Part shown: in pieces, positions 8,339-17,524 of the stretch
How positions within the stretch are numbered: the first letter of the stretch is position 1
Layout of the letters: every line of letters begins with the position of its first letter
Assembly (NCBI RefSeq): GCF_017168145.1
Contig: NZ_JADQTL010000005.1
Coordinates: 36,185 to 100,184 of the forward strand
Source: Anaerovorax sp. IOR16
Lineage (GTDB): Bacteria; Bacillota; Clostridia; Peptostreptococcales; Anaerovoracaceae
DNA length: 64,000 bases
Reading direction: 5' to 3'
Position numbers and translations under genes: made by a program
The notes under the pieces: model-generated
What the model saw: the letters and a program-made list of their open reading frames with translations, nothing else
Database searches by the model: none
Told to the model about the DNA's origin: nothing

Positions 8339-8959
8339 ATGATTGTAAAAGGATATTACAGCGGTGCATTGCAAGTAAACTCTTACCTTGTCTATGATGA
8401 GGAAACAAAAAAAGGTTTTATCGTAGATCCAGGTGGTGTCAATGCTGGTTTGCTTCAGAAGGTTGAAGAAGAAGACATAGACATTTTATATATTGTGTTA
8501 ACACATGGTCATGGAGATCACATTGGCGGTGTTGGTGTTCATCAACAAGCATTTCCGAAAGCAAAGCTTGTTGCCAGCAAGAAAGAAGAAGATTTCTTAA
8601 AGGACCCGTCTTTAAATTTTTCAAAAGAAACCTGTGGTGTAAGCCTTTCTCTTGAAGCTGATTTATATGTAGAAGAGAAAGATACCTTAAATGTTGGCAA
8701 TTTGGTGCTTCATTTTATTGAAACACCGGGACATACTCCGGGTGGAATGTGTATTTTGGTAGAGGATTGTCTATTTAGCGGAGATACTCTCTTCGCACAA
8801 TCCATTGGAAGAACGGATTTTCCTATGGGTTCTTTCCCACACCTAATTGAATCTATAAAAACAAAGCTATTTTTACTTCCGGAAGACACAAAAGTATATC
8901 CGGGACATATGGGAAGTACAACCATTGGTTACGAAAAGAGGCATAATCCATTTGTATAA
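8339..8959 (+). CDS. Metallo-beta-lactamase-fold hydrolase (glyoxalase II-like)
   Basis: Zinc hydrolase of the metallo-beta-lactamase fold, 206 residues. The metal motif T-H-G-H-G-D-H is at 55-61, and further ligands are in E-T-P-G-H-T-P-G and F-S-G-D-T-L-F. The family includes hydroxyacylglutathione hydrolases, but Firmicutes proteins of this type have mostly unproven substrates. The rel-dtd-MBL-hemZ order is common in clostridia. Its 3' end overlaps the start region of hemZ. Confidence 0.9.
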   Translation: MIVKGYYSGALQVNSYLVYDEETKKGFIVDPGGVNAGLLQKVEEEDIDILYIVLTHGHGDHIGGVGVHQQAFPKAKLVASKKEEDFLKDPSLNFSKETCGVSLSLEADLYVEEKDTLNVGNLVLHFIETPGHTPGGMCILVEDCLFSGDTLFAQSIGRTDFPMGSFPHLIESIKTKLFLLPEDTKVYPGHMGSTTIGYEKRHNPFV

Positions 8960-10373
8960 AATTGACTGCAATGAAATAAAAAATAAATATGAGCTGGAAG
9001 AACTGGTGAAAATGTTTCTTAAACCAAATGATTATGTTTTATTTAACAATGAAACTGTACAGAATTCTTTAGAGGAAAAAAACTCAAACGAATCAGTTTG
9101 GAAAGAAATACAGATTCCGGATGGAATAACAGATAAGAATGAAGGAAAGCGCTATCTCTTTGAAAAATTAAGTGCAGAAACAGGAATGCATCCGGATTGG
9201 GGAATTTTAACCGGTGTAAGACCTGGAAAATTAGCTGGAGAATACTTAAAAAAAGGTAAGAACTTTCAAGAGATTCGAACACTTTTCAAAAATTTTTACT
9301 ATGTGTCCGATGAAAAAATAGACTTATTGATTGATTTATGCGAAAACCAAAAACGTGTTTTTGCTAATTGTGAAAAAAAAGATGTGGGTATCTATATTGG
9401 TATTCCTTTTTGCCCAACTCGGTGTGTCTATTGTTCCTTTACTTCAAATCAAGCAACCGAGGAGAAAATAAACTGGTATTTGGATGCTTTATTGAAAGAG
9501 ATTGCTTACGTTGGAAAACGTATGAAGGAAAGCGGAATCTTTGCAGAATCCATTTATATCGGAGGGGGTACACCAACTACCTTATCGACAGAAGGACTTA
9601 AAAAATTGCTTTTTATTGTTTCAATGCATTTTGACTTATCTCATTTAAAAGAGTTTACCGTTGAAGCAGGGCGCCCCGATACCATTACTAAGGAAAAACT
9701 GCAAGTCATTTCCGACTTTCATGTGGATCGCATCAGCATCAATCCGCAATCTATGAAACCAAGAACCTTAGAGTTGATTGGGCGTTCGCATACTCCAGAG
9801 CAAATTGTGGATGCATTCGCTATGGCGAAGGATATTGGAATCGAGCACATAAATGCAGACTTAATTGCAGGACTTCCCGAAGAAGAGCCAGAGGATTTTG
9901 AAGAGAGTTTACGTCAAATCATAAAGCTTGCGCCACAAAACATCACCGTCCACACGTTGGCAGTTAAGCGAGCATCCAGATTGATTGATATGGATGCAGA
10001 ATATCACTATCATCAGGGCGAGCGTGTCCGAAAAATGTTAGACATTTCAAAACAATTAATGGAAGATAACGGATATGTTCCTTATTATATGTATCGACAG
10101 AAGCATATGAGCGGAAATTTTGAGAATGTTGGATATGCAAAACCAAATACAGAAAGTATTTATAACATTCGCATCATGGAGGAAAATCAAACCATCATAG
10201 CTTTGGGAGCCGGTGGAATTAGTAAAGTGTATTTTCCAGATGAAAATCGCTTGGAACGTGTGCCGAATGTTTCAAATTATGAAATCTATGTAGAACGCTT
10301 GGATGAAATGCTCGAACGTAAAGAAAAGGGTATTTTTATTCCTTTAAAAGCAGAAGAAAACGGAGGTATTTAA
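8952..10373 (+). CDS. hemZ: Oxygen-independent coproporphyrinogen dehydrogenase HemZ
   Basis: Radical-SAM enzyme of the HemN/HemW/HemZ superfamily. The 4Fe-4S site reads P-F-C-P-T-R-C-V-Y-C (Cys at about 154, 158 and 161), followed by Y-I-G-G-G-T-P-T. The long N-terminal region before the cluster site is the HemZ feature. Start choice: TTG 8952 has AAGAGG ten bases upstream and gives 473 residues; TTG 8925 is an in-frame alternative that adds nine residues. Both overlap the hydrolase gene. No other haem-synthesis gene is in the window, so its substrate here is not proven by context. Confidence 0.88.
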   Translation: MYKIDCNEIKNKYELEELVKMFLKPNDYVLFNNETVQNSLEEKNSNESVWKEIQIPDGITDKNEGKRYLFEKLSAETGMHPDWGILTGVRPGKLAGEYLKKGKNFQEIRTLFKNFYYVSDEKIDLLIDLCENQKRVFANCEKKDVGIYIGIPFCPTRCVYCSFTSNQATEEKINWYLDALLKEIAYVGKRMKESGIFAESIYIGGGTPTTLSTEGLKKLLFIVSMHFDLSHLKEFTVEAGRPDTITKEKLQVISDFHVDRISINPQSMKPRTLELIGRSHTPEQIVDAFAMAKDIGIEHINADLIAGLPEEEPEDFEESLRQIIKLAPQNITVHTLAVKRASRLIDMDAEYHYHQGERVRKMLDISKQLMEDNGYVPYYMYRQKHMSGNFENVGYAKPNTESIYNIRIMEENQTIIALGAGGISKVYFPDENRLERVPNVSNYEIYVERLDEMLERKEKGIFIPLKAEENGGI

Positions 10374-11626
10374 TGATTACAAACATTCCTAAGGGAACGA
10401 AGGACGTGTTGCCTTCTCAAGTATATAAATGGCAGTATGTAGAACGTACATTCAGAGAACTTTGCAGTAAATACCATTTTAAAGAAATTCGTACGCCAAT
10501 TTTTGAACATACGGAATTGTTTAAACGAAGCGTTGGGGATACGACTGATATCGTAGAAAAGCAAATGTATTCTTTTGATGATTACGGCGGAAGAAATTTA
10601 ACACTCAAACCGGAAGGTACGTCACCGGTTGTAAGAGCATTTGTAGAAAATAAATTATTTGCGGAAGTACAGCCTTCCAAATACTATTATGTAACTCCGT
10701 GCTTTCGCTATGAAAAGCCGCAGTCCGGCCGCCTGCGTGAATTCCATCAGTTAGGAATTGAAACCTTTGGTGCGGCAAATATGATGGCTGATGCCGAAGT
10801 CATTGCACTGGCAATGGATTTCTTAGACGAACTGGGTATCAAGGATTTGGAGCTTCGCATCAACAGCATCGGTTGTCCAAATTGTCGTCAAAAATACAGA
10901 GAAGCATTGCAGGCATTCCTAAAACCAAACTATGACGCTTTTTGTGATACCTGTAAAAGTCGTTATGACCGTAATCCGATGCGTATTTTGGATTGTAAAT
11001 CTCCGGTTTGTCAAGAATTAGTCCAGGGTGCCCCAAAGATGCTGGATTATCTTTGTGATGAATGTGCTGACGCTTTTTCTGAAGTACAGAGCAATTTAAC
11101 AGCGATGGAAATTCCTTACCTTGTGGATCCGGGTATTGTACGTGGTTTGGATTACTATACAAAAACCGCATTTGAAATTGTATCCAATTCGATTGGGGCA
11201 CAGGGTACGGTTTGCGGAGGCGGACGTTACGATCACCTTGTAGAGCAAATCGGCGGACCAGAAACACCGGGTGTTGGATTTGGACTTGGGATTGAACGTT
11301 TACTATTAGTCATGGAGGCAGCAGGCATCTCTTTTCCGGAAGAAGAGACTACCGATGTATTTATTGCAGTAATGGGAGAACGCGGTAAAAACTTTGGATT
11401 AAAGTTAATGCATGATCTGAGAAAAGAAGGAATTATGGCTGCAATGGATGTTGTTGGACGAAACTTAAAAGGTCAATTCAAGTATGCCGATCGTTTGCAT
11501 GCGAAATATACCATTGTCATCGGAGATAATGAGCTTGATAAGGGAATAGTATCGCTTAAAAACATGAAAACCTCAGAACAGAAAGAAATTGCCATTGATG
11601 CAATTCGAAACGAAATAAATTTTTAG
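10373..11626 (+). CDS. hisS: Histidyl-tRNA synthetase
   Basis: Class II synthetase charging tRNA-His. It opens with P-K-G-T-K-D-V-L-P. Motif 2 (F-R-Y-E-K-P-Q-S-G-R-L-R-E-F-H-Q) and the histidine motifs G-L-D-Y-Y-T-K-T and the G-G-G-R-Y-D stretch are intact, followed by the anticodon-binding domain; 417 residues, normal. ATG overlaps the hemZ stop by one base, with GGAGG upstream. I see no T-box before it, consistent with operon transcription. Confidence 0.97.
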   Translation: MITNIPKGTKDVLPSQVYKWQYVERTFRELCSKYHFKEIRTPIFEHTELFKRSVGDTTDIVEKQMYSFDDYGGRNLTLKPEGTSPVVRAFVENKLFAEVQPSKYYYVTPCFRYEKPQSGRLREFHQLGIETFGAANMMADAEVIALAMDFLDELGIKDLELRINSIGCPNCRQKYREALQAFLKPNYDAFCDTCKSRYDRNPMRILDCKSPVCQELVQGAPKMLDYLCDECADAFSEVQSNLTAMEIPYLVDPGIVRGLDYYTKTAFEIVSNSIGAQGTVCGGGRYDHLVEQIGGPETPGVGFGLGIERLLLVMEAAGISFPEEETTDVFIAVMGERGKNFGLKLMHDLRKEGIMAAMDVVGRNLKGQFKYADRLHAKYTIVIGDNELDKGIVSLKNMKTSEQKEIAIDAIRNEINF

Positions 11627-11663
11627 AATTCAGTTTATACTAAAATAGAGGAGATACAAAAAC

Positions 11664-13439
11664 ATGGCAAATTTATTTAAAAGAACGCATATGTGCGGTA
11701 CACTTACACTTGCAAATGTACAGGAAGAAATCGTTTTAAACGGATGGATCCAAAAAAGAAGAAATCTGGGAGGACTGATTTTTTGCGATTTAAGAGATAA
11801 AACCGGCATTGTTCAGATTGTATTTAATGATGATATTCCGAAGGAACTCTTTGAAAAAGCAGACAAGCTTCGCAGTGAATTTGTAGTAGGAATTAAGGGA
11901 ACGGTAAAAGAAAGAGAATCGAAAAATAAAGATCTGTCAACCGGAGATATCGAAGTATTTGCTAGTGATTTGATGATCTACTCCGAATCAGAGACACCAC
12001 CAATTTATGTAAAAGATGATGATAAGGTATCTGAAGATTTACGTTTAAAATATAGATATTTGGATCTTAGAAAACTAAAAATGCAGCGTAATTTATCCTT
12101 TCGTCATAAGGTAACAAAAATAGCTCGTGATTTCTTTGATGAAGATGGGTTCACAGAAGTGGAAACTCCAATATTAATTAACTCCACTCCGGAAGGTGCC
12201 AGAGATTATATTGTACCGAGCAGAGTAAACCAAGGAAAATTTTATGCACTGCCTCAGTCTCCACAGCTATTTAAGCAGCTTTTGATGGTTTCCGGAACCG
12301 ATCGTTATTTTCAGATTGCTAAATGCTTCCGTGATGAAGATTTGAGAGCGGATCGTCAGCCTGAATTTACACAGATTGACTTAGAAATGTCCTTTGTCGA
12401 TGCAAATGATGTCATTTCTACGCAGGAACGCTTTATGAAGAAATTGTTTAAGGAATTGATGAATTTGGAGATTAATACACCATTTCCAAGACTCACTTAT
12501 GAGGAAGCAATGACTCGATTTGGAAGTGATAAGCCGGACACTCGCTTTGGATTTGAATTAAAATACTTAAACGAAACAGTGAAAGACTGTGATTTCCAAG
12601 TGTTTAAAAATGCACTTTCCTCCGGCGGCGATGTTCGTGGTATCAATATCAATGGGTATTCTGACCGTTTCAGCAGAAAGGATTTAGACAAGCTTCAGGA
12701 TGCAGCGAAAGCTTACGGAGCAAAAGGTGTAGCGTGGATTCGAGTTGGTGAGTCTGAACATACATCTTCCATCGGTAAATTCTTTACACCGGAACAAATG
12801 AATGCAATGATTCAGATTTTTGAAGGAAAACCAAATGATTTGATTTTAATTGTAGCTGATAAACCGTCCGTCGTATTTGACAGCTTAGGATTCCTTAGAA
12901 GAGAGATTGCAGGAAGACTCGGTTTATTAAATGATAAAGAATATAATTTCCTTTGGGTTGTGGATTTCCCAATGTATGAATACAACGAAGAATTGGGACG
13001 TTACCAGGCAATGCATCATCCGTTTACAGCACCGAAAGCAGAAGACATTCCTTTGATGGACACAGATCCATCCAAAGTAAAAGCAGAAGCTTACGATATC
13101 ATCATGAACGGTGTTGAATTAGGTGGTGGAAGCATTCGTATCCATGATCGTACGTTACAAGCAAAGATTTTTGAAATATTAGGATTGTCTGAAGAAGAAG
13201 CAAATAGTAAGTTTGGTTTCTTATTGGAAGCGTTCAAATATGGTGTTCCGCCTCATGGTGGTTTGGCTTACGGACTGGATAGACTGGTTATGCTTCTTAC
13301 AGGATCACAGAGTATTCGTGAAGTTATGGCATTCCCAAAAAATCAAGCAGCACAATGCATGCTTAGTGACGCACCATCTGTGATTGAACAAAGCCAGCTT
13401 GATGAATTAGCAATTCAAATCGTAGCAGAGCAGGAATAA
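11664..13439 (+). CDS. aspS: Aspartyl-tRNA synthetase
   Basis: Class II synthetase of 591 residues, the bacterial type. The N-terminal OB-fold anticodon domain has G-W-I-Q-K-R-R-N-L-G-G, followed by the catalytic core with F-R-D-E-D-L-R-A-D-R-Q-P-E-F-T-Q, the bacterial GAD insertion and G-L-A-Y-G-L-D-R-L. hisS-aspS is a conserved Firmicutes pair; the gap is 37 bases with GAGGAG before ATG. Whether it is discriminating or also charges tRNA-Asn cannot be told from the window. Confidence 0.97.
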   Translation: MANLFKRTHMCGTLTLANVQEEIVLNGWIQKRRNLGGLIFCDLRDKTGIVQIVFNDDIPKELFEKADKLRSEFVVGIKGTVKERESKNKDLSTGDIEVFASDLMIYSESETPPIYVKDDDKVSEDLRLKYRYLDLRKLKMQRNLSFRHKVTKIARDFFDEDGFTEVETPILINSTPEGARDYIVPSRVNQGKFYALPQSPQLFKQLLMVSGTDRYFQIAKCFRDEDLRADRQPEFTQIDLEMSFVDANDVISTQERFMKKLFKELMNLEINTPFPRLTYEEAMTRFGSDKPDTRFGFELKYLNETVKDCDFQVFKNALSSGGDVRGININGYSDRFSRKDLDKLQDAAKAYGAKGVAWIRVGESEHTSSIGKFFTPEQMNAMIQIFEGKPNDLILIVADKPSVVFDSLGFLRREIAGRLGLLNDKEYNFLWVVDFPMYEYNEELGRYQAMHHPFTAPKAEDIPLMDTDPSKVKAEAYDIIMNGVELGGGSIRIHDRTLQAKIFEILGLSEEEANSKFGFLLEAFKYGVPPHGGLAYGLDRLVMLLTGSQSIREVMAFPKNQAAQCMLSDAPSVIEQSQLDELAIQIVAEQE

Positions 13440-13464
13440 AGCAACCAAAATTTAGGGGTGCAGA

Positions 13465-14127
13465 ATGAATAAAATTGGTATCTTTGGAGGAAGTTTTGAT
13501 CCCATTCATTATGGGCATCTATTATTAGCAGAACAGGCACGTAGTCTATTTAACTTGAATCGTGTGATATTTGTTCCTGCGAAAATTTCTCCATTCAAAT
13601 TAAATACAGTGCCGACAAGAGGAGAAGACCGTTACGTTATGGTTTTAAAGGCCATTGAAGAGAACCCTTACTTTTTTGCTTCTGATTATGAATTGAAAAA
13701 AGAAACCGTATCCTATACCATTGAAACACTCCGTGCGCTAAAAGAAGAGTGGGGTAGTGAAACAGAATTATACTTTATCACAGGGACGGATGCATTTTTG
13801 GGTATTGAGGATTGGGCACACGCAAAGGAACTCTTAACAGAATTTTCATTTTTAGTTGGAAATCGCCCTGGGTATCAGGATGAAGCATTGGAACGCATGT
13901 TAGTTGAAGTACGAAATCGTTACGGAACTAAGGTGGAAAAAGTAGAAATGCCAAAGGTGGATATTTCCTCAACTGATATTAAAGATCGTTTTTATCATGG
14001 AAAATCTGTAAAGTATTTGCTTCCCGACTCCGTTGCCGAGTATGCAATCAAAAATCGATTGTATGGTATCAATTGGGATAGCACACTTCCGGCTTCCGCG
14101 CAATCCCTTGTCAATGGAAAAGATTAG
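13465..14127 (+). CDS. nadD: Nicotinate-nucleotide adenylyltransferase
   Basis: Adenylyltransferase that makes deamido-NAD from nicotinate mononucleotide and ATP. The nucleotidyltransferase motif G-G-S-F-D-P-I-H-Y-G-H is at the N terminus and I-S-S-T-D-I-K-D-R near the C terminus. It has 220 residues, with about 20 more at the C terminus than the core family. It precedes the yqeK-rsfS gene by 12 bases, as in B. subtilis (nadD-yqeK-rsfS). Confidence 0.95.
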   Translation: MNKIGIFGGSFDPIHYGHLLLAEQARSLFNLNRVIFVPAKISPFKLNTVPTRGEDRYVMVLKAIEENPYFFASDYELKKETVSYTIETLRALKEEWGSETELYFITGTDAFLGIEDWAHAKELLTEFSFLVGNRPGYQDEALERMLVEVRNRYGTKVEKVEMPKVDISSTDIKDRFYHGKSVKYLLPDSVAEYAIKNRLYGINWDSTLPASAQSLVNGKD

Positions 14128-14139
14128 TGGTACAATGGA

Positions 14140-15003
14140 ATGTATACAAAAAATGGGATAAAAAAAGAAATCACTTCTTATATTCAAGCGAATTTGAAGG
14201 AAAAACGACTTGCTCATACATTTGGTGTCGTTGAGGAAGCAAAAAAATTGGCAAAAAAATATGGAGTGAATCCAATAAAAGCAGAATTGGGTGCATTGTT
14301 TCATGATGCGTTTCGAGAAAGAGGGAACCTCATTCACGGTAATATTGCTGCAGACGTCATGAAAGACACTTATCAAATTAAAGATGAAGATCTTTGTAAT
14401 GCCGTACGCTTTCATACGACTGGAAGAGCAGGGATGTCTTTATTGGAAAAGATTTTATATATGGCAGATGCCATTGAACCAAATCGAAGCTATCCCGGAG
14501 TGGATGAGCTTCGAATCTTGGCATATAAAGATTTAGATGCAGCTTGTCTGCAAGCATTTAGGAATACCATAAGGTATGTGACCGAAAATGGTTTGGATTT
14601 GGATTATAATACGTTAGAAGCATATAAAGATATAAAAAAAGGAGATTATATGGAAAATAAAGAGATTGCACTGTCTGCAGCCGCTGTGTTGGATCAAAAA
14701 AAAGCGATTGACATCGTGGTAATGGATATCAAAGAAAAGTCTTCTTTTGCAGACTTTTTTGTAATTGCATCCGCAAATTCAGAAAGACAACTTTCTACAT
14801 TAGCTGACGAAGTAGAGGACCAGTTTGCAAAGGATGGTATTTTAGCAAAACATATTGAAGGAAGAGGAAATAGTGGTTGGATTTTAATGGATTTCGGAGA
14901 TGTTATTGTTAATTTATTTTCATTAGAACAAAGAGAACGATATAATATTGAAAAAGTTTGGGGCGACTGTGAAATTATTCCGTTTGATGCTACGGAAAAT
15001 TAG
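14140..15003 (+). CDS. YqeK-RsfS fusion: Ap4A hydrolase and ribosomal silencing factor
   Basis: One 287-residue frame joins two normally separate proteins. Residues 1-170 are YqeK, an HD-domain symmetrical Ap4A hydrolase (H26, H55-D56, then M-A-D-A-I-E). Residues 171-287 are RsfS, which binds ribosomal protein L14 (uL14) and blocks subunit joining in starvation; its D-I-K-E-K-S-S-F-A-D-F-F-V-I-A-S core is intact. There is no stop between them. An AAGGAG ribosome site lies just before Met171 (ATG 14650), so a free 117-residue RsfS can also be made. The start has no clear ribosome site. Confidence 0.9.
   Translation: MYTKNGIKKEITSYIQANLKEKRLAHTFGVVEEAKKLAKKYGVNPIKAELGALFHDAFRERGNLIHGNIAADVMKDTYQIKDEDLCNAVRFHTTGRAGMSLLEKILYMADAIEPNRSYPGVDELRILAYKDLDAACLQAFRNTIRYVTENGLDLDYNTLEAYKDIKKGDYMENKEIALSAAAVLDQKKAIDIVVMDIKEKSSFADFFVIASANSERQLSTLADEVEDQFAKDGILAKHIEGRGNSGWILMDFGDVIVNLFSLEQRERYNIEKVWGDCEIIPFDATEN
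14650..15003 (+). CDS. rsfS: Ribosomal silencing factor RsfS (internal start within the fusion)
   Basis: Second reading of the 3' part of the fused gene. ATG 14650 is preceded by AAGGAG at seven-base spacing, and the product (117 residues) is the standard length of RsfS. It is listed separately because the internal ribosome site suggests that RsfS is also made on its own. Confidence 0.6.
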   Translation: MENKEIALSAAAVLDQKKAIDIVVMDIKEKSSFADFFVIASANSERQLSTLADEVEDQFAKDGILAKHIEGRGNSGWILMDFGDVIVNLFSLEQRERYNIEKVWGDCEIIPFDATEN

Positions 15004-15016
15004 GAGGTAGTTAAAG

Positions 15017-17488
15017 ATGCAACAACAATATGATTTTAATATCATCGAAAAGAAATGGCAGGATACTTGGCAAAAAGAAAATGCATTTCATACAACTGAG
15101 GATAAAACAAAAGAAAAGTTTTACCTTCTTGAAATGTTCCCATACCCTTCCGGAAAGCTTCACATGGGTCATGTGAGAAATTATTCCATCGGTGACGTTA
15201 CTGCACGTTTTTTGACTATGAAAGGCTATAATGTACTTCATCCAATGGGTTGGGATTCTTTTGGACTTCCGGCAGAAAATGCTGCAATTAAACATGGCAT
15301 TCATCCGGCAGTTTGGACAAAACAAAACATTGCAGAAATGAGAGAGCAATTAAAGCAATTAGGTTTTAGCTATGATTGGGAACGTGAAGTCGCTACGTGT
15401 ACTCCGGAATACTATAAATGGATGCAATGGATTTTTATTCAATTTTATGAAAAAGGTTTGGCTTATAAGAAAAAAAATCCAGTAAATTGGTGTCCGTCTT
15501 GCCAAACAGTATTGGCGAATGAACAGGTTGTTGACGGGAAATGTGAACGTTGCACAACAATGGTTGGTAAAAAAGATTTAGATCAATGGTATTTAAAAAT
15601 TACCGATTATGCTGATCGTCTTTTAAATGATTTGGATAAGTTGGATGGATGGCCAAATAAAGTAAAAACGATGCAGAAAAACTGGATTGGGAAAAGCGTC
15701 GGTGCAGAAGTTGATTTTTCCATTGATGGCTTTGAAAAGAGCTTACGTATTTTCACTACAAGAGTGGATACCTTATATGGAGTTACTTACATGGTATTGG
15801 CACCGGAGCATCCTTATGTAAAGGAATTGATTGCCGGTACAGAAAATGAAAAATCAGTTGAAGATTTCTTAGTTAAGCTGCAGCACTTAAGTGACATTGA
15901 CCGTACTTCCACAACCTTAGAAAAAGAAGGAGTATTTATTGGTAAATATGCGATTAATCCATTGAATGGTAAAAAGATTCCAATTTATATCGCAAATTAC
16001 GTTCTTATGGACTACGGAACCGGAGCAATTATGGCAGTACCTGCTCACGATCAGAGAGACTTTGATTTTGCAAAAAAATATGATTTGGAAATCATACCGG
16101 TGGTAGAATCCAAAGATCCTTCCATTGATATTTACAATTTACAAGAAGCTTTTGTTGCTGAAGGTAAATTAATCAATTCCGATCAATTTAACGGATTAGA
16201 TAATATGCCGGCCCAGGAAAAAATCATTGCATATTTGGAAGAGAAAAAAATCGGAAATGAATCCATCAATTTCCGTCTTCGTGATTGGCTGATTTCAAGA
16301 CAAAGATATTGGGGCTGTCCAATTCCTATGGTATATTGTGAGGAATGTGGATGGGTACCGGAAAAGCTTGAAAATCTTCCGGTTGAATTACCAACTGATA
16401 TAGTTTTCTCCGGCAAAGGGGAATCTCCGCTTACCACAAGTCCGACTTTCGCTAAGGCAACATGTCCAAAATGCGGAAAACCGGCTAGAAGAGAAACGGA
16501 TACCATGGATACCTTCTTGGATTCCTCCTGGTATTTCTTACGATATACAGATGCAAAAAATGAAAACGAAGTATTCGCAAAAGAAAATGCAGACTATTGG
16601 ATGAGCGTGGATCAGTATATTGGTGGTGTAGAACATGCTATATTACATTTACTATATGCTCGTTTCTTTACAAAAGTACTCTATGACATTGGAAGGTCTC
16701 CGGTAGAAGAACCATTTGCTAATCTTTTAACACAAGGGATGGTATTAAAGGATGGCAGTAAAATGTCAAAATCCGTAGGAAATGTAGTTAGTCCAGAAGA
16801 AATCATCAATAAATATGGTGCAGATACGGCACGGTTATTTATTTTATTTGCCGCACCACCAGAAAAAGAACTGGAATGGTCGGATGCCGGTGTGGAAGGA
16901 AGCTATCGTTTCTTGAATCGTGTGTATCGTTTGGTATATGAAGCAGCAGAAATGACAAATGGAATTCCTGCACGCTTTACTTTAGAAACCAAAGAAGATA
17001 AAAATTTAGCATTTGTATTAAATAGTACGATTAAGAAAGTAACGGAAGACATAGGAACTCGTTTTAACTTTAACACAGCACTTAGCTCAATAATGGAATT
17101 AGTCAATGAAATGTATAAATATAAGGCTTTGGACGACATTAATCTAGGCTTGTTTAAGCATGCAATTGATTCCTTAATCTTACTACTAAATCCATTTGTT
17201 CCGCATATTTGTGAAGAAATGTGGAAGCATACAAATCATGAGGGCTTTGCTTATAATGCCGCTTGGCCAACCTATGATGAGACAGCATTGGTAAAGGATA
17301 CGGTTGAGGTTGTCATTCAATTAAACGGTAAAGTCAAAGAAAGAATACAAATGCCGACGGGACTTGACAAAGAAGCTTTCACAAGTGCAGCGATGGACGT
17401 TGAAAAAGTAAAAGCACTTTTAGCTGAAAAAGAGGTTGTGAAAGTCATTGCCGTTCCGGGTAAATTATTGAACGTAGTTGTAAAATAA
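15017..17488 (+). CDS. leuS: Leucyl-tRNA synthetase
   Basis: Class Ia synthetase of 823 residues, the bacterial type. The HIGH-equivalent is in [12 protein letters not shown] zinc-type Cys pair (N-W-C-P-S-C) is followed by the CP1 editing domain with T-T-R-V-D-T-L-Y-G and A-V-P-A-H-D-Q-R-D. The K-M-S-K-S loop follows M-V-L-K-D-G-S. The start follows AGGAGG. No T-box leader is present in the 13-base gap, so it depends on upstream transcription. The window also carries one of its substrates, tRNA-Leu(CAA). Confidence 0.97.
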   Translation: MQQQYDFNIIEKKWQDTWQKENAFHTTEDKTKEKFYLLEMFPYPSGKLHMGHVRNYSIGDVTARFLTMKGYNVLHPMGWDSFGLPAENAAIKHGIHPAVWTKQNIAEMREQLKQLGFSYDWEREVATCTPEYYKWMQWIFIQFYEKGLAYKKKNPVNWCPSCQTVLANEQVVDGKCERCTTMVGKKDLDQWYLKITDYADRLLNDLDKLDGWPNKVKTMQKNWIGKSVGAEVDFSIDGFEKSLRIFTTRVDTLYGVTYMVLAPEHPYVKELIAGTENEKSVEDFLVKLQHLSDIDRTSTTLEKEGVFIGKYAINPLNGKKIPIYIANYVLMDYGTGAIMAVPAHDQRDFDFAKKYDLEIIPVVESKDPSIDIYNLQEAFVAEGKLINSDQFNGLDNMPAQEKIIAYLEEKKIGNESINFRLRDWLISRQRYWGCPIPMVYCEECGWVPEKLENLPVELPTDIVFSGKGESPLTTSPTFAKATCPKCGKPARRETDTMDTFLDSSWYFLRYTDAKNENEVFAKENADYWMSVDQYIGGVEHAILHLLYARFFTKVLYDIGRSPVEEPFANLLTQGMVLKDGSKMSKSVGNVVSPEEIINKYGADTARLFILFAAPPEKELEWSDAGVEGSYRFLNRVYRLVYEAAEMTNGIPARFTLETKEDKNLAFVLNSTIKKVTEDIGTRFNFNTALSSIMELVNEMYKYKALDDINLGLFKHAIDSLILLLNPFVPHICEEMWKHTNHEGFAYNAAWPTYDETALVKDTVEVVIQLNGKVKERIQMPTGLDKEAFTSAAMDVEKVKALLAEKEVVKVIAVPGKLLNVVVK

Positions 17489-17524
17489 TATGTGGAAAAC
17501 ACAAAAAAAGAAAGGATGTATTAT

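Noticed and set aside
11627..11663. T-box riboswitch before aspS (and hisS, leuS)
   Set aside because: The gaps are 13-37 bases, far too short for a T-box, and no specifier or T-box motif is visible.
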